From: Aerococcus sp.
GTDB lineage: Bacteria; Bacillota; Bacilli; Lactobacillales; Aerococcaceae
DNA: 64,000 bases
Direction of reading: 5' to 3'
Assembly: GCA_030528285.1 (NCBI GenBank)
Contig: JAUMZE010000001.1
Span: forward strand, 1 to 64,000
Positions within the stretch are counted from its first letter, which is position 1, and the number at the start of each line of letters is the position of its first letter. The translations under genes and the position numbers were made by a program. Of the stretch, positions 10,401 through 18,840 are shown one piece after another. The notes under the pieces were generated by a model, which worked only from the letters and a program-made list of their open reading frames with translations, made no database searches and was not told the DNA's origin.

Positions 10401-11036
10401 GGCCGTATTCCGCTGCTCTAGTAACGGGGTGAGGCGCGTTTCGATTTCACTCATAATGTCATCCAGACGATCCTGATTCTCGAGTGAGCGCGTGAGTTTT
10501 CGCTCCGCCTCTTGTTTCTTGGCTTTGTATTTAATCACACCGGCTGCTTCTTCAAAAATACTGCGACGTTCTTCGGCTTTCTGGTTAAAAATTTCCTCCA
10601 CACGCCCCTGTGAAATAACCGAGAAGGAGTGTTTTCCGATGCCCGTATCCATCATCAGTTCAGTGATATCTTTTAATCGACACTGTTTACCATTAATGCG
10701 ATACGTACTCTCGCCTTTCCGGGTGAAACGACGGGTAATACATACCTCCTCCTGCTCTAAATCGAGGGTGTGGTCGTGGTTATCAAATTCCAACGCCACC
10801 TCCGCATACTGAGAGCGCTCCTTGCTGGAGGAGCCCGCAAAGATCACATCGTCCATCCGTTCTCCCCGAAGTGATTTCGCAGATTGTTCACCGAGCACCC
10901 ATTTGATGGCTTCAGTGATATTCGATTTTCCACTGCCGTTCGGTCCGACAATTGCGGTGAAATTTTGATTGAGATCGATGCGTGTTTTTTCCGCAAAGCT
11001 CTTAAATCCAATAAGTTTGATTCCTTTTAAGTACAC
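7443..11036 (-). CDS. smc: Chromosome segregation ATPase SMC
   Basis: SMC dimers with ScpA and ScpB form the bacterial condensin that loads near the origin and aligns the chromosome arms. The 1197-residue protein has an N-terminal ATP-binding head with Walker A GPNGSGKSN (about residues 31-39), a long coiled coil, a hinge near residues 510-650 (starts around GVKNALKLSQQIDGIHG, with conserved glycines in GGSLTGG), a second coiled coil, and the C-terminal head with the ABC signature LLSGGERSL and Walker B FSILDEVEAALDD. Length is normal for the family. The rnc gene lies 24 bases upstream, the usual rnc-smc-ftsY order. Confidence 0.97.
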   Translation of the reverse strand: MYLKGIKLIGFKSFAEKTRIDLNQNFTAIVGPNGSGKSNITEAIKWVLGEQSAKSLRGERMDDVIFAGSSSKERSQYAEVALEFDNHDHTLDLEQEEVCITRRFTRKGESTYRINGKQCRLKDITELMMDTGIGKHSFSVISQGRVEEIFNQKAEERRSIFEEAAGVIKYKAKKQEAERKLTRSLENQDRLDDIMSEIETRLTPLLEQRNTALSYQEKKQALSEIEIALISVEIEAQSKAWELSKQELTHLEAGIRQEKAALSLTHEQMQEQQDIATTAENEREQLHNELVTLVQQIEQGQSALELDKQRFLFQQKDQSERIERLRELTETYQTQLADYEAAQHSAQQIAEELAKQTKNCQQHQEALKQLEMSRTVDVEALRNRYFDYLQDESHLKNQLTSMEKDQALLNQQRLDQKRQQKQWEQEQATFEAEQTKAQETLAKATQQVDALTQKYQQNAQTLSEAEKNLQNFQKQYDTTQHRYLKVNAEYESLRALEANYEGFYYGVKNALKLSQQIDGIHGAVAQLLEVPSEYTLAVETALGGQMQNIITETGAVAEQVIQQLKRQRGGRATFLPLDVMQPRTLSIPEQRKIEQVPGYLGILVDLVTFDPHYQPVMANLMGATVVSEDLQSARRINQLLNRRVRVVSVEGDLVHAGGSLTGGMNRNQQQGGVLERQQKIADCKRQKQQLQQTINQLTKKGQALKQTVTTETEALESLKEKGTEARYQEREAKQTVDRLTQQLTSLEKTIAGAAYDSAINAEDQSTSKAKRQKLEETLTKTQRQIEEVKRQIEAANASEEHYHKEHTQLQAAYQQAQTTLAVTREQEKQQRQTKKRLQEAVLETKEALDALKDQASDSQIDEVTFKEEQAKQEQTLTQQFERQKQLKQEQNEAKKAQTAAQQAVKKLNQEQDAHNQTLERYYQDQTTTQGKIARYEVTIDTHLEHLREDYGLTYERAKEQSELTLSVEEASKRVTTLKQEIDQLGSVNLQSIAEYDEVKQRYDFMNQQREDVLNAIDNLKATIATLDKEVSAKFKASFLAIQGAFEEIFPKLFGGGKATLTLTAPNDLLHTGIEIMAQPPGKKLQLMSLLSGGERSLTAIALLFAMIAVNPVPFSILDEVEAALDDANVDRYGQYLEHYAEKTQFIVITHRKGTMEHANLLYGVTMEQAGVSKLASVQLEDMDWDNQGQSTSSNVGN

Positions 11037-11060
11037 AACATTTTCCTCTTTATTGAATGA

Positions 11061-11765
11061 TTAAGCGTCCAACTGCTTGAGGGCTTTTGCTGCCGCTTTT
11101 TGTTCGGCTTCTTTCTTGTTATGACCGCTGCCTGTCCCAATCACCTCACCAAACAGCGCCACTTCGACGGTAAACTGTTGGTGATTCTCGCTGGACGGCT
11201 CCTCAATCGTTTGATAGTTGAGATCGATTTTACCATTCTTCTGCAATTCTTCTTGAAGAGCAGTCTTGTAATCGCTCGTTAAATCAAATTCACCGTTCTC
11301 AATCTTAGGATAGATGGTTTGAGTGAGGAATTGTTCAACCGCATCTAACCCAAGATCAAGATAAATTGCTCCCACTACTGACTCGAACAAATCACACAGT
11401 AAAGATGGTCGGTTGCGTGCCCCGCTCTGCTCTTCCCCGTGGCCTAAACGAATCAGATGATCAAATCCGCATTCTTTGCAGCGTTTGGCGAGGGAGTCTT
11501 CACATACAATTAATGAACGAAAGCGTGATAATTTACCTTCTGGGAGCTGTGGGTAGTTTTGGTAGATATAGGTAGAGACCGTTAATTCCAATACCGCATC
11601 TCCCAAAAACTCGATGCGTTCATTGTATTGAATGTCCGGTTGTTGACGGCGGTTCTCATTTGCATAACTCGAATGGGTAAAAGCCGTCACATAAGGCGTT
11701 GGATTTTTCAGTGTTAAATCAAATCGTTCTTTTAATAAAGCCTTGATATCATCAATAAACATCAT
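11061..11765 (-). CDS. rnc: Ribonuclease III
   Basis: RNase III cuts double-stranded RNA in rRNA processing and in turnover of structured or antisense-paired transcripts. The 234-residue protein has the signature NERIEFLGDAVLEL (metal-binding E and D) near residues 42-55, the second catalytic glutamate in DLFESVVGAIYLD, and a C-terminal dsRNA-binding domain from about residue 160 ending in KKEAEQKAAAKAL. Two ATG codons follow AGGAGG; the second, at 11762, has the better spacing. It is the first gene of a rnc-smc-HAD-ftsY-ylxM-ffh run and is separated from acpP by a hairpin terminator. Confidence 0.96.
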   Translation of the reverse strand: MMFIDDIKALLKERFDLTLKNPTPYVTAFTHSSYANENRRQQPDIQYNERIEFLGDAVLELTVSTYIYQNYPQLPEGKLSRFRSLIVCEDSLAKRCKECGFDHLIRLGHGEEQSGARNRPSLLCDLFESVVGAIYLDLGLDAVEQFLTQTIYPKIENGEFDLTSDYKTALQEELQKNGKIDLNYQTIEEPSSENHQQFTVEVALFGEVIGTGSGHNKKEAEQKAAAKALKQLDA

Positions 11766-11806
11766 GACCCTCCTTTAAGGTGTATAATTTTGGCTTGATC
11801 CAAATG

Positions 11807-11831
11807 AAAGCTGGGGAAATTCCCCAGCTTT
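11807..11831 (-). terminator. Hairpin between acpP and rnc
   Basis: A near-perfect palindrome, AAAGCTGGGG and its complement around a short loop, ends in a T-containing stretch on the minus strand. It should end or weaken transcription coming from plsX-acpP before rnc. Confidence 0.65.
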
Positions 11832-11855
11832 CCTACGTACTTGTGTGATAATCTG

Positions 11856-12137
11856 TCAATGATTCACATTCTGAGAAGTGGTGGATTGATTAGAGGCCTT
11901 GATATTATCCATCACACAGTCCACTAAGTCTTCTACTGTCGCAATGGATTTCACACTCTGATCTGAGATAATCACCTTGAAGCGGTCTTCCAAGAGCATT
12001 ACAAACTCAATAATATCGAGCGAATCAGCCCCTAGTTGATCCTTCAGTTGCATCTCCGGTGTAATCTTCTTCTTCTCGATTCCATAGCGTTCGGTAATGA
12101 TCTCAATAATGGTCCAGTACACGAATTCTTTTGACAT
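11856..12137 (-). CDS. acpP: Acyl carrier protein
   Basis: ACP carries growing acyl chains as thioesters on a phosphopantetheine arm. The 93-residue protein has the attachment serine in GADSLDIIEFVM (Ser in DSL) and the usual acidic helix II and helix III. It is about 13 residues longer than most ACPs because of a polar C-terminal tail rich in S, T, N and Q. It lies 14 bases downstream of plsX, the phosphate acyltransferase that uses acyl-ACP, which fits a phospholipid-precursor operon. No other fatty-acid synthesis genes are present here, so whether this is the main or an accessory ACP is open. Confidence 0.93.
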   Translation of the reverse strand: MSKEFVYWTIIEIITERYGIEKKKITPEMQLKDQLGADSLDIIEFVMLLEDRFKVIISDQSVKSIATVEDLVDCVMDNIKASNQSTTSQNVNH

Positions 12138-12151
12138 GCGTTCGGATCCCC

Positions 12152-13201
12152 TTATTCTGCAGTAGCTGAATCATTGGTTTTAGCGGCTTTTTCGGCCTGA
12201 TAGCGGGCAGTGAAATCCTCGCTCAGCTGTTCATACAGCCCTGAGGAGACAATCGTACGGGCCTGCATAATGGTCGCATAGAGGCTCTTCGCTTCCGCAT
12301 TTCCGTGTGCTTTGAGGACAGGACGCTTCACACCCATGAACAGACCGCCTCCCAATGACTCATAATCAATCTCATCAAAATAACGCTTGAGGAGATCCTT
12401 CATCAGTAATCCTCCGAGTTTGCCTTTGATGCCGTTATGGAGGAAGATTTGCTTGAGTGCCTTGGTGAAGGTATCAATCGCCCCTTCTGTTGCTTTCAGG
12501 GCTGCATTGCCGGTAAAACCATCCGTTACGAGCACATCGCAACTATCCTGCAAGAGTTCACGGGCTTCCACATTGCCGACGAAATTCAATTGGTCATCCT
12601 GACTGAGCAATTGATAAGCTTCTTTCGTAACAGGGGTTCCCTTCTCTGCCTCGCTCCCATTGTTCAAGAGACCGATCCTCGGATTTTCGAGCTGTTTGAC
12701 ACGTTTTTGGTACGCTTGGCCCATGATCGCATACTGCCAGAGATAGTTTGCTTTACTCTCCGCATTAGCACCAGCATCGAGGTAACTCATCACTTGTCCC
12801 GGCTGATTCAGATTCGGTACGTCTACCATCACTGCAGCCCGATCGACGCCACGAATCCGCCCGACAATCAAGGTCGCCACCGTGAGTAAGGCCCCGGTAT
12901 TTCCGGCCGAAATCATCGCATCCGCCTCGCCATCCTTCACGGCACGGGCTGCGCGTACCATGGAGGCATCCTTCTTGCGGCGCACGGCACGGACGGGTTC
13001 CTCACCTGTCGCAATCACTTCTGTCGTTGGTTTGACTACGATATTAGCGGGCACGTCCGCCGATAATAGGGATTGAATCTGGTTCACATCCCCGAACAAT
13101 AATAATGTATCATCTGGAAACGCTCTGGCTGCTTCTTCAGCGGCCGCAACAACCGCGGCTGGGGCGTGGTCTCCCCCCATCGCGTCAATCGCAATTTTCA
13201 T
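12152..13201 (-). CDS. plsX: Phosphate acyltransferase PlsX
   Basis: PlsX converts acyl-ACP and inorganic phosphate to acyl-phosphate, the donor for PlsY in phosphatidic acid synthesis. The 349-residue protein begins with the family hallmark IAIDAMGGDHAP, and contains SAGNTGALL and VTDGFTGNAALK motifs characteristic of PlsX. ATG is preceded by AAAGGAG at 5 bases. A sigma-A promoter lies about 90 bases upstream and acpP follows. The usual FapR repressor gene and its 17-bp palindrome are not visible upstream, so regulation differs from Bacillus. Confidence 0.96.
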   Translation of the reverse strand: MKIAIDAMGGDHAPAAVVAAAEEAARAFPDDTLLLFGDVNQIQSLLSADVPANIVVKPTTEVIATGEEPVRAVRRKKDASMVRAARAVKDGEADAMISAGNTGALLTVATLIVGRIRGVDRAAVMVDVPNLNQPGQVMSYLDAGANAESKANYLWQYAIMGQAYQKRVKQLENPRIGLLNNGSEAEKGTPVTKEAYQLLSQDDQLNFVGNVEARELLQDSCDVLVTDGFTGNAALKATEGAIDTFTKALKQIFLHNGIKGKLGGLLMKDLLKRYFDEIDYESLGGGLFMGVKRPVLKAHGNAEAKSLYATIMQARTIVSSGLYEQLSEDFTARYQAEKAAKTNDSATAE

Positions 13202-13286
13202 AAAAACTCCTTTATTTCTGTCACTAATTCACCAAAAACAAGTAGCATTCGTTGTTTCTCGTAGGTCGTGCTTTTGGTCTTTCCAT

Positions 13287-13315
13287 ATTATAGCGAATTC
13301 CCCCAGCAAGCGCAA
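13287..13315 (-). promoter_or_regulatory. Predicted sigma-A promoter of plsX-acpP
   Basis: On the minus strand, TTGCGC (13315-13310) and a perfect TATAAT (13292-13287) are 17 bases apart, about 85 bases before the plsX start. It lies in the only gap between recG and plsX. Confidence 0.6.
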
Positions 13316-13338
13316 AAATGCACTTTTAAAAAGCGCCA

Positions 13339-15387
13339 TTAAGCAGAAGGAGCGCCTCGATGACTCTCTAACCACGCCGAAAGCTTTGGATACTGATCCT
13401 GATGCTTCTCGTAATAGGGCACAAAACGTTCAGCGTCCTGATATGCCCGCTCCAAAATATCCTGATCACTCACTGGATCCGCCAGATGAAACGCCGGAAG
13501 TCCACTCTGTTTCGTCCCAAAATAATCCCCTGCCCCGCGCAGTTCCAAATCGCGCTGGCTCAAATAGAATCCGTTCTGGGACTCGGTCATGATTGTCATG
13601 CGCTCCTTCCCGTTATCAGTCCGAGGATCCGCAATCAGGACACAATAGGCAGCCACATCCCCACGTCCAATCCGTCCGCGCAACTGGTGGAGCTGAGCAA
13701 GGCCGAAATGATCCGCATCGAGAATCAACATAAAGGTCGCATTAGGCACATTAATGCCGACCTCAATCACTGTGGTCGTGACCAAGATCTGGATCTCGTT
13801 TCGAGTAAATCGATCCATCACAACGTCACGCTCCTCGTTACTGAGCTGTCCATGGAGGAGCCCCACCTTATAGCGTCCCTGGTAGTCGCGGGCAACCTGT
13901 TCATAGATCGCCGTCGCATTCTCCGCCTCCATCGCCTCAGATTCTCCAATCAGGGGACAAACGATGTAGGCTTGATGCCCCTGTTTGAGTTCCATCACCA
14001 TCTGCTGTTCGGATTGTTGACGCTGATTTGGACGCAGCCACACCGTTCGGATCGGTTGCCGTCCTGCAGGGAGTTCCGTCAGTTTGGAGACTTCCATATC
14101 GCCCATCTGCGTAATTTCTAGGGTACGTGGAATCGGGGTGGCGGTCATGTAGAGCACATTCACCGCACGTTCATCGGCCCCCTTTTCGATCAAGGTCGCC
14201 CGCTGCTTCACTCCAAAGCGGTGCTGCTCGTCCACGATTGCAAGCCCCAGTTTGTGGAATTGGACATCGGGTTGAATCAGGGCATGGGTTCCCACAATCA
14301 GCTGCAGTTCTCCTTGTTTGAGTTGCTGCAAGAGCTGTTGGCGCTCTTTCGTGGGGGTACTTCCGGTAAGAAGTGCCAGATGGTAGTCGGTATGTTTCAG
14401 GAGATCACTCAATGCTTGATAATGCTGTTCGGCGAGAATCTCAGTGGGGACCATCAATGCAGATTGAAAGCTAGCTAATACCGTCTCCACCATCGCTATC
14501 AATGCCACCACTGTTTTCCCACTCCCGACGTCCCCCTGCAACAAGCGGTTCATAGCGTAATTTTGCCTGAGATCTGCACTAATCTCATTAGTCACTCGCT
14601 TCTGTCCAGCAGTTAATTCGAAGGGGATCGTTTGAATGAACTGCCTGAGTGCTTGATTGTCGTATAACAAGGGAATGCCTGCTTGCTTTTCGTGGCGCCA
14701 CTGTTTCTGCCACTGCAGTCTGAAAGCATACAGGAAGAACTCCTCATATTTGATCTGCTGACGGGCGGCCAAACTTCCTCCCTCGTCAGTTGGAAAATGC
14801 ATCTGGGAAATCGCCTCTCGATGCGATATCAAGTGATAGTGTTCCCGTAACTCCACCGGCAAACGTTCCGGGATCAAGTCCCCATAGTCTTGGAGGGCTT
14901 GCTTGGCGAGGTCCTTCATCTTTTGTTGACTGAGGCCCTGTGTCGTGTGATAGATTGACGCCTGTTCTTCACTTGCTCCACCGCCTGGTAACTCTAGGAA
15001 ACGAATACCAGTGAGTGACTGACGCGCTTGTTCATAACGCCCGTAAACCGTGACGGTATCGCCCAGTTGGATCTGCTTCTTGAGGTAACCTTGGTTAAAG
15101 AAGTTAATCCCGATCACCACTTCATCCGAGCGCAACCGGAATGTCAAGCGGTTCCCCTTCCGTCCGCGAAAATAATGGACGACTGGTTCCGTCACAATCA
15201 CACCGCTCACCGCTGCCTTCTCACCATCCACCAGCGTATTCAATGGGCGAATCGACAAATCCTCATAGCGAAAGGGAAATGCCCACAACACGTCCGCGAT
15301 GGTTTCGATCCCTATTTTTTTCAAAAGGGCAGCGGTTTTATCCCCCACCCCTTTCAATTGGGTCACGGGATCGGCCAAAGTGCACAT
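13339..15387 (-). CDS. recG: ATP-dependent DNA helicase RecG
   Basis: RecG reverses stalled replication forks and migrates branched DNA. From ATG at 15387 (chosen because GAGGAGGGGAAAAC precedes it; an ATG at 15408 lies upstream of that site) the protein has 682 residues, the normal length. The N-terminal wedge/OB domain carries LKGVGDKTAALLKK; the helicase part has Walker A LLQGDVGSGKT, motif II VDEQHRFG, motif III MTATPIPRT, and motif VI LHQLRGRIGRG. It lies between plsX and the LLM oxidoreductase gene; plsX downstream of recG matches other Firmicutes. Confidence 0.97.
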   Translation of the reverse strand: MCTLADPVTQLKGVGDKTAALLKKIGIETIADVLWAFPFRYEDLSIRPLNTLVDGEKAAVSGVIVTEPVVHYFRGRKGNRLTFRLRSDEVVIGINFFNQGYLKKQIQLGDTVTVYGRYEQARQSLTGIRFLELPGGGASEEQASIYHTTQGLSQQKMKDLAKQALQDYGDLIPERLPVELREHYHLISHREAISQMHFPTDEGGSLAARQQIKYEEFFLYAFRLQWQKQWRHEKQAGIPLLYDNQALRQFIQTIPFELTAGQKRVTNEISADLRQNYAMNRLLQGDVGSGKTVVALIAMVETVLASFQSALMVPTEILAEQHYQALSDLLKHTDYHLALLTGSTPTKERQQLLQQLKQGELQLIVGTHALIQPDVQFHKLGLAIVDEQHRFGVKQRATLIEKGADERAVNVLYMTATPIPRTLEITQMGDMEVSKLTELPAGRQPIRTVWLRPNQRQQSEQQMVMELKQGHQAYIVCPLIGESEAMEAENATAIYEQVARDYQGRYKVGLLHGQLSNEERDVVMDRFTRNEIQILVTTTVIEVGINVPNATFMLILDADHFGLAQLHQLRGRIGRGDVAAYCVLIADPRTDNGKERMTIMTESQNGFYLSQRDLELRGAGDYFGTKQSGLPAFHLADPVSDQDILERAYQDAERFVPYYEKHQDQYPKLSAWLESHRGAPSA

Positions 15388-15414
15388 GTTTTCCCCTCCT
15401 CTCGTCATTCCTAT

Positions 15415-16428
15415 CTACAGTCTAATCTCTGAAAGTACGCTGAGCAAGTGACTCCGATAGTAGAAACCTGGGAGCTGGTTCACCACCATGAATTCATCGC
15501 AATCTAACTCCCGCTTTAAATCGCGCAGCTCCATTTGAATATCGCGTGGCCGTCCGACCACCTTAGCATCCTGATAGTGGCTGACCACCTGCTGTTCCTC
15601 GTGGCTGAAGGGATAATACTCCGCGTCATCCAGTGGCAACAACTCAAAAATTTGCCGTTTGTCCGTCGCAAAGGTATAAATCCAGTGGTCCACCGAATGC
15701 TCCATCGCACGGATATCACTGTAATTGGGGCTTGTAATCACATAGAGGGCAACTGTGACCCGTGGTGGTTGTCCGCTGGCGTTCGGTTTGTAGTGCTGGC
15801 GATAGATTTTGATCGTTTCTTGGCACTCCTTGAGATTGGGACGCAGGAATAGACCGAATGAGAGCGCCCAACCATTTTCAGCGAGGAACTTCGCATTGCG
15901 CCGCGAGCCCACCAGCCCATAGATGGGAATATGGTGTGGTTCTGTCATCGGCATCACGTGAACCTTAGGCAGAACAAAGGCCGAGTCGAATTGATCTGTC
16001 ATATAACTCGCTAGGGAGCGCATCGCTTCCTCATAGTTGAGATTCTGTTTAGGAATCACGCCTCCCATTGCTTCCTGGGTCTCTTGTTCTTTGTGATTGC
16101 TGTAGCCAACGCCCGCATCCACACGTCCCGGAGCGAGTGAATCGAGGACTTTATAATGCTCCGCCAATTGAAAAGGACTAATATTATCGAGCATCACCCC
16201 TCCTGTCCCCACATTAATCCGTGATGTTAATGCCAATCCATGTCCAACTAGTGCGAGGGGCGCTGATCCCAAAATAGAGGGTGTCGTATGGTGCTCTGCA
16301 TACCAATAGCGTTTGAAACCAAGTTCATCTGCTTGTTGTAAGAGGCGTGTCGAGTTTTTAAATGCTTCAATCGCATTCGTCTCATGATCACGCGGAATAA
16401 AATCCAACACCCCGATTTCTTGACACAC
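15415..16428 (-). CDS. LLM class flavin-dependent oxidoreductase
   Basis: The 337-residue protein belongs to the bacterial luciferase-like family that uses F420 or reduced FMN on a TIM barrel. It has the typical segments KRYWYAEHHTTPSILGSAP (about residues 40-58), VGTGGVMLDNISPFQLAEHY and LAPGRVDAGVGYS. A GTG start at 16428 follows an AAAGGA-GGTGAGAG site. Firmicutes lack F420 as a rule, so FMN is the likely cofactor. The substrate is unknown. It is not part of the usual recG-fakA neighbourhood, so it may be a local insertion; it ends 28 bases before recG. Confidence 0.82.
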   Translation of the reverse strand: MCQEIGVLDFIPRDHETNAIEAFKNSTRLLQQADELGFKRYWYAEHHTTPSILGSAPLALVGHGLALTSRINVGTGGVMLDNISPFQLAEHYKVLDSLAPGRVDAGVGYSNHKEQETQEAMGGVIPKQNLNYEEAMRSLASYMTDQFDSAFVLPKVHVMPMTEPHHIPIYGLVGSRRNAKFLAENGWALSFGLFLRPNLKECQETIKIYRQHYKPNASGQPPRVTVALYVITSPNYSDIRAMEHSVDHWIYTFATDKRQIFELLPLDDAEYYPFSHEEQQVVSHYQDAKVVGRPRDIQMELRDLKRELDCDEFMVVNQLPGFYYRSHLLSVLSEIRL

Positions 16429-16773
16429 GTTCTCTCACCAATCCTTTCTTTCTGTTTACTAGCTGCTGGGACCTCACAAGGGTAGTGGTAAACGCCAGCA
16501 ATCATTTCCTTTTTATCAGCTTATTAACCTTCTCTATTGTATACGTTTTTTACTAAAAAAGATATTTCAAGTATCGATCCCATGGGTTTTCCGCTATATA
16601 TGCCCTCTTTAAGATACAAAAAAACGATTGAATGTTTATTTCATCCAACCGTTTACTTATTTTTGGTGATTTTGTTTTTTTAACATGCGAATCTGTTACT
16701 AACTGTGAAAACAGAAGCCACACTCTCAACATACTCTCAAGAAGAGACTGTGCTCAATCCGTCACTGAACCCA
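16429..16773. other. Intergenic region between fakA and the LLM gene
   Basis: This 345-base stretch holds the fakA terminator (16615-16654) and, to its left, the presumed promoter region of the LLM oxidoreductase, which I cannot place with confidence. I see no gene with a ribosome binding site. Confidence 0.5.
16615..16654 (-). terminator. Terminator of the asp23-fakA transcript
   Basis: On the minus strand a 13-bp stem (AAACGGTTGGATG with CATTCAATCGTTT, several G-T pairs, 7-base loop) is followed by seven T residues. Confidence 0.75.
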
Positions 16774-18453
16774 TTACTCCACCGAGATGAAATAGTTATA
16801 AACAGGTTGATCGCCCTCGTAGATCTCGGTTTCGATATCTGGATAGAGATCTTCAATCTTTTCAGCGATCGCATTGGCTTCGTCTTCACTCGCATCTTCC
16901 CCGTAGATCAGGGTGACGATTTCTTTATCATCATCAATCATTTTCTTGATTGTATCCACTGTCAAGGTTTCTAAGTCGGCCCCGCTCGCTACGATATCGC
17001 CATCGATCAAGCCCATAAAGTCATCTTTCTTAATCTTGAGACCGTCAATTTCGGTATCACGGATGGCATGGGTCACTTGTCCGCTGACGACATTTTCCAA
17101 TTCTGCTTCCATATTCACTTGGTTTTCGGCGAGGGTGTTATTCGCATTGAACCCCAAGAGCGCCGTTAATCCCTGTGAAATAGAGGTGGTTGCGACCACA
17201 ACAGCCGGTTGATCTACCACTTCAGCTGCTTGGTTTGAGGCCATCAGGATATTCTTGTTGTTTGGCAGGATAATAATCTGTTCGGCGTTGGCTTTTTCGA
17301 TCGCCTTCACAATGTCTTCGGTGGACGGATTCATTGTCTGTCCGCCGTTGATAATTGTCGTTGCGCCCGCACTCTGCATCAATTCCTGAACACCTGCACC
17401 GGCTGCCACAGCAATGATGCCATAGGGTTTCTTCGGTTCGGCTTTTTGGTTGGCGTCGCTCCCTTGGTTTTCGAGGATGGTATCGTGCTGTTCACGCATA
17501 TTGTCAACCTTCACTGTGGCGAGTGACCCGAAACGCTGCCCGTAAGAGAGGACTTCGCCAGGATACTCCACGTGAACATGGACCTTCACAAACTCATCAT
17601 CATTCACAACGATCAAAGAATCCCCGAGTTCATTGAGATGGTTGGAGAATGTCTCATAATCAAAGCTATCTTTGACGGTTTTTCCTTGGCCGAGGCGAAT
17701 CAGCATCTGGGTGCAGTAGCCATACTGAATATCCTCACTCGACACGGAATGTGAGGTGTTGTAGTAATTCTCTTCGTGGGCGAGTTCTTTCACGTCCAGA
17801 TTTTGGATATCTGGCGTTGTGATTGCGACCTCTTCCCCGGTGAGGGCCTCCAAGAACCCCATATAAATAAAGGTCAAGCCCTGGCCACCACTATCGACCA
17901 CACCGACTTCTTTGAGGACTTTGAGCTGGTTCGGTGTATTCGCTAATGCTTTCTTAGCGGATTCATAGATCGCATCCATCAATTCAATGATATCGGTTGT
18001 CTGTTCACTCGTCATCTGTGCAGTTTCGCCTGCTTCTCTAGCGACACTGAGGATGGTTCCTTCCACTGGCTTCATTACCGCGCGATAGGCCACTTTAACC
18101 CCTTCTGCGAGTGCTTGAGCAAAGGCGTTTGTATCCAAGGTTTCCTGCCCTTCGCAGCCCTTCGCAAAACCGCGGAATAACTGCGAGAGGATGACCCCGG
18201 AGTTCCCACGGGCACCGAGCAGTAACCCTTTCGCTAAGGCCTGCGCCAGTTCATCCACACGCTTAGAGTCAACTTCGCGGACTTTCTTCACACCGGATTG
18301 GAAGGAGAGACTCATGTTGGTTCCCGTATCGCCATCTGGAACAGGGAAAACGTTCAATGAGTTCACATAATCTGCATTATCCGTTAGCCGCTGATTTGCG
18401 ACTTCTAACATTTGCTTAAATTGTTCAGCGTCAATCAACTTCGTACTCACCAA
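16774..18453 (-). CDS. fakA: Fatty acid kinase ATP-binding subunit FakA (DAK/YloV family)
   Basis: FakA phosphorylates exogenous fatty acids bound to a FakB partner, giving acyl-phosphate that enters the PlsX/PlsY route. The 559-residue protein has an N-terminal DhaL-type kinase domain with NVFPVPDGDTGTNM (about residues 32-45; metal-binding aspartates) and GARGNSGVILSQL, then the long YloV-specific C-terminal region with VAAGAG and IINGGQTMNPSTE. The gene follows asp23 with 21 bases between, as in most Lactobacillales. No FakB gene is in the window. The start at ATG 18453 is preceded by an AAAGGAG site. Confidence 0.92.
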   Translation of the reverse strand: MVSTKLIDAEQFKQMLEVANQRLTDNADYVNSLNVFPVPDGDTGTNMSLSFQSGVKKVREVDSKRVDELAQALAKGLLLGARGNSGVILSQLFRGFAKGCEGQETLDTNAFAQALAEGVKVAYRAVMKPVEGTILSVAREAGETAQMTSEQTTDIIELMDAIYESAKKALANTPNQLKVLKEVGVVDSGGQGLTFIYMGFLEALTGEEVAITTPDIQNLDVKELAHEENYYNTSHSVSSEDIQYGYCTQMLIRLGQGKTVKDSFDYETFSNHLNELGDSLIVVNDDEFVKVHVHVEYPGEVLSYGQRFGSLATVKVDNMREQHDTILENQGSDANQKAEPKKPYGIIAVAAGAGVQELMQSAGATTIINGGQTMNPSTEDIVKAIEKANAEQIIILPNNKNILMASNQAAEVVDQPAVVVATTSISQGLTALLGFNANNTLAENQVNMEAELENVVSGQVTHAIRDTEIDGLKIKKDDFMGLIDGDIVASGADLETLTVDTIKKMIDDDKEIVTLIYGEDASEDEANAIAEKIEDLYPDIETEIYEGDQPVYNYFISVE

Positions 18454-18474
18454 AATTCTCCTTTACTCCAAACC

Positions 18475-18840
18475 CTAATCATCCTCAGTAGTGCGAATGC
18501 CCTGGACGAACACATTCACTACATTCGCTGAAATACCGAGAAATCTCTCTAAATCGTATTTCACTGAGCTTTGGACGTTACGACAAATCTCTGAAATTTT
18601 TGTTCCGAAGTTGACAATAATATACACGTCAACCACCGTTTTGCCATTGTCGCCACTCACGACAACGCCTCTGGAATAATTCTCTAATCCGAGAATGCCT
18701 TGAATGCCATCACGAATTTGTTTTCTGGAGGCCATACCGACCACGCCATAGTTCTGCGTGGTCGCAATCCCGACAACTTTACTAATGACATCTTTATCCA
18801 AACCAATTTCCCCGTACTGGGTCTTCATTGTGGCTGTCAT
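18475..18840 (-). CDS. Asp23/YloU family alkaline shock-like protein
   Basis: The 121-residue protein matches the Asp23/YloU family, soluble proteins that gather at the membrane and affect envelope stress. Family marks are the start of the domain IGLDKDVISKVVGIAT, the VDVYIIVNFG strand and SVKYDLERFLGI near the C-terminus. ATG follows GGGGGAG at 5 bases. It is cotranscribed with fakA. In relatives the ribosomal protein L28 gene rpmB lies divergently upstream; it is absent here. Confidence 0.88.
   Translation of the reverse strand: MTATMKTQYGEIGLDKDVISKVVGIATTQNYGVVGMASRKQIRDGIQGILGLENYSRGVVVSGDNGKTVVDVYIIVNFGTKISEICRNVQSSVKYDLERFLGISANVVNVFVQGIRTTEDD

Noticed and set aside
13402-14121. A 239-codon plus-strand frame opposite recG
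   Set aside because: Antisense of a fully conserved helicase; no start signals.
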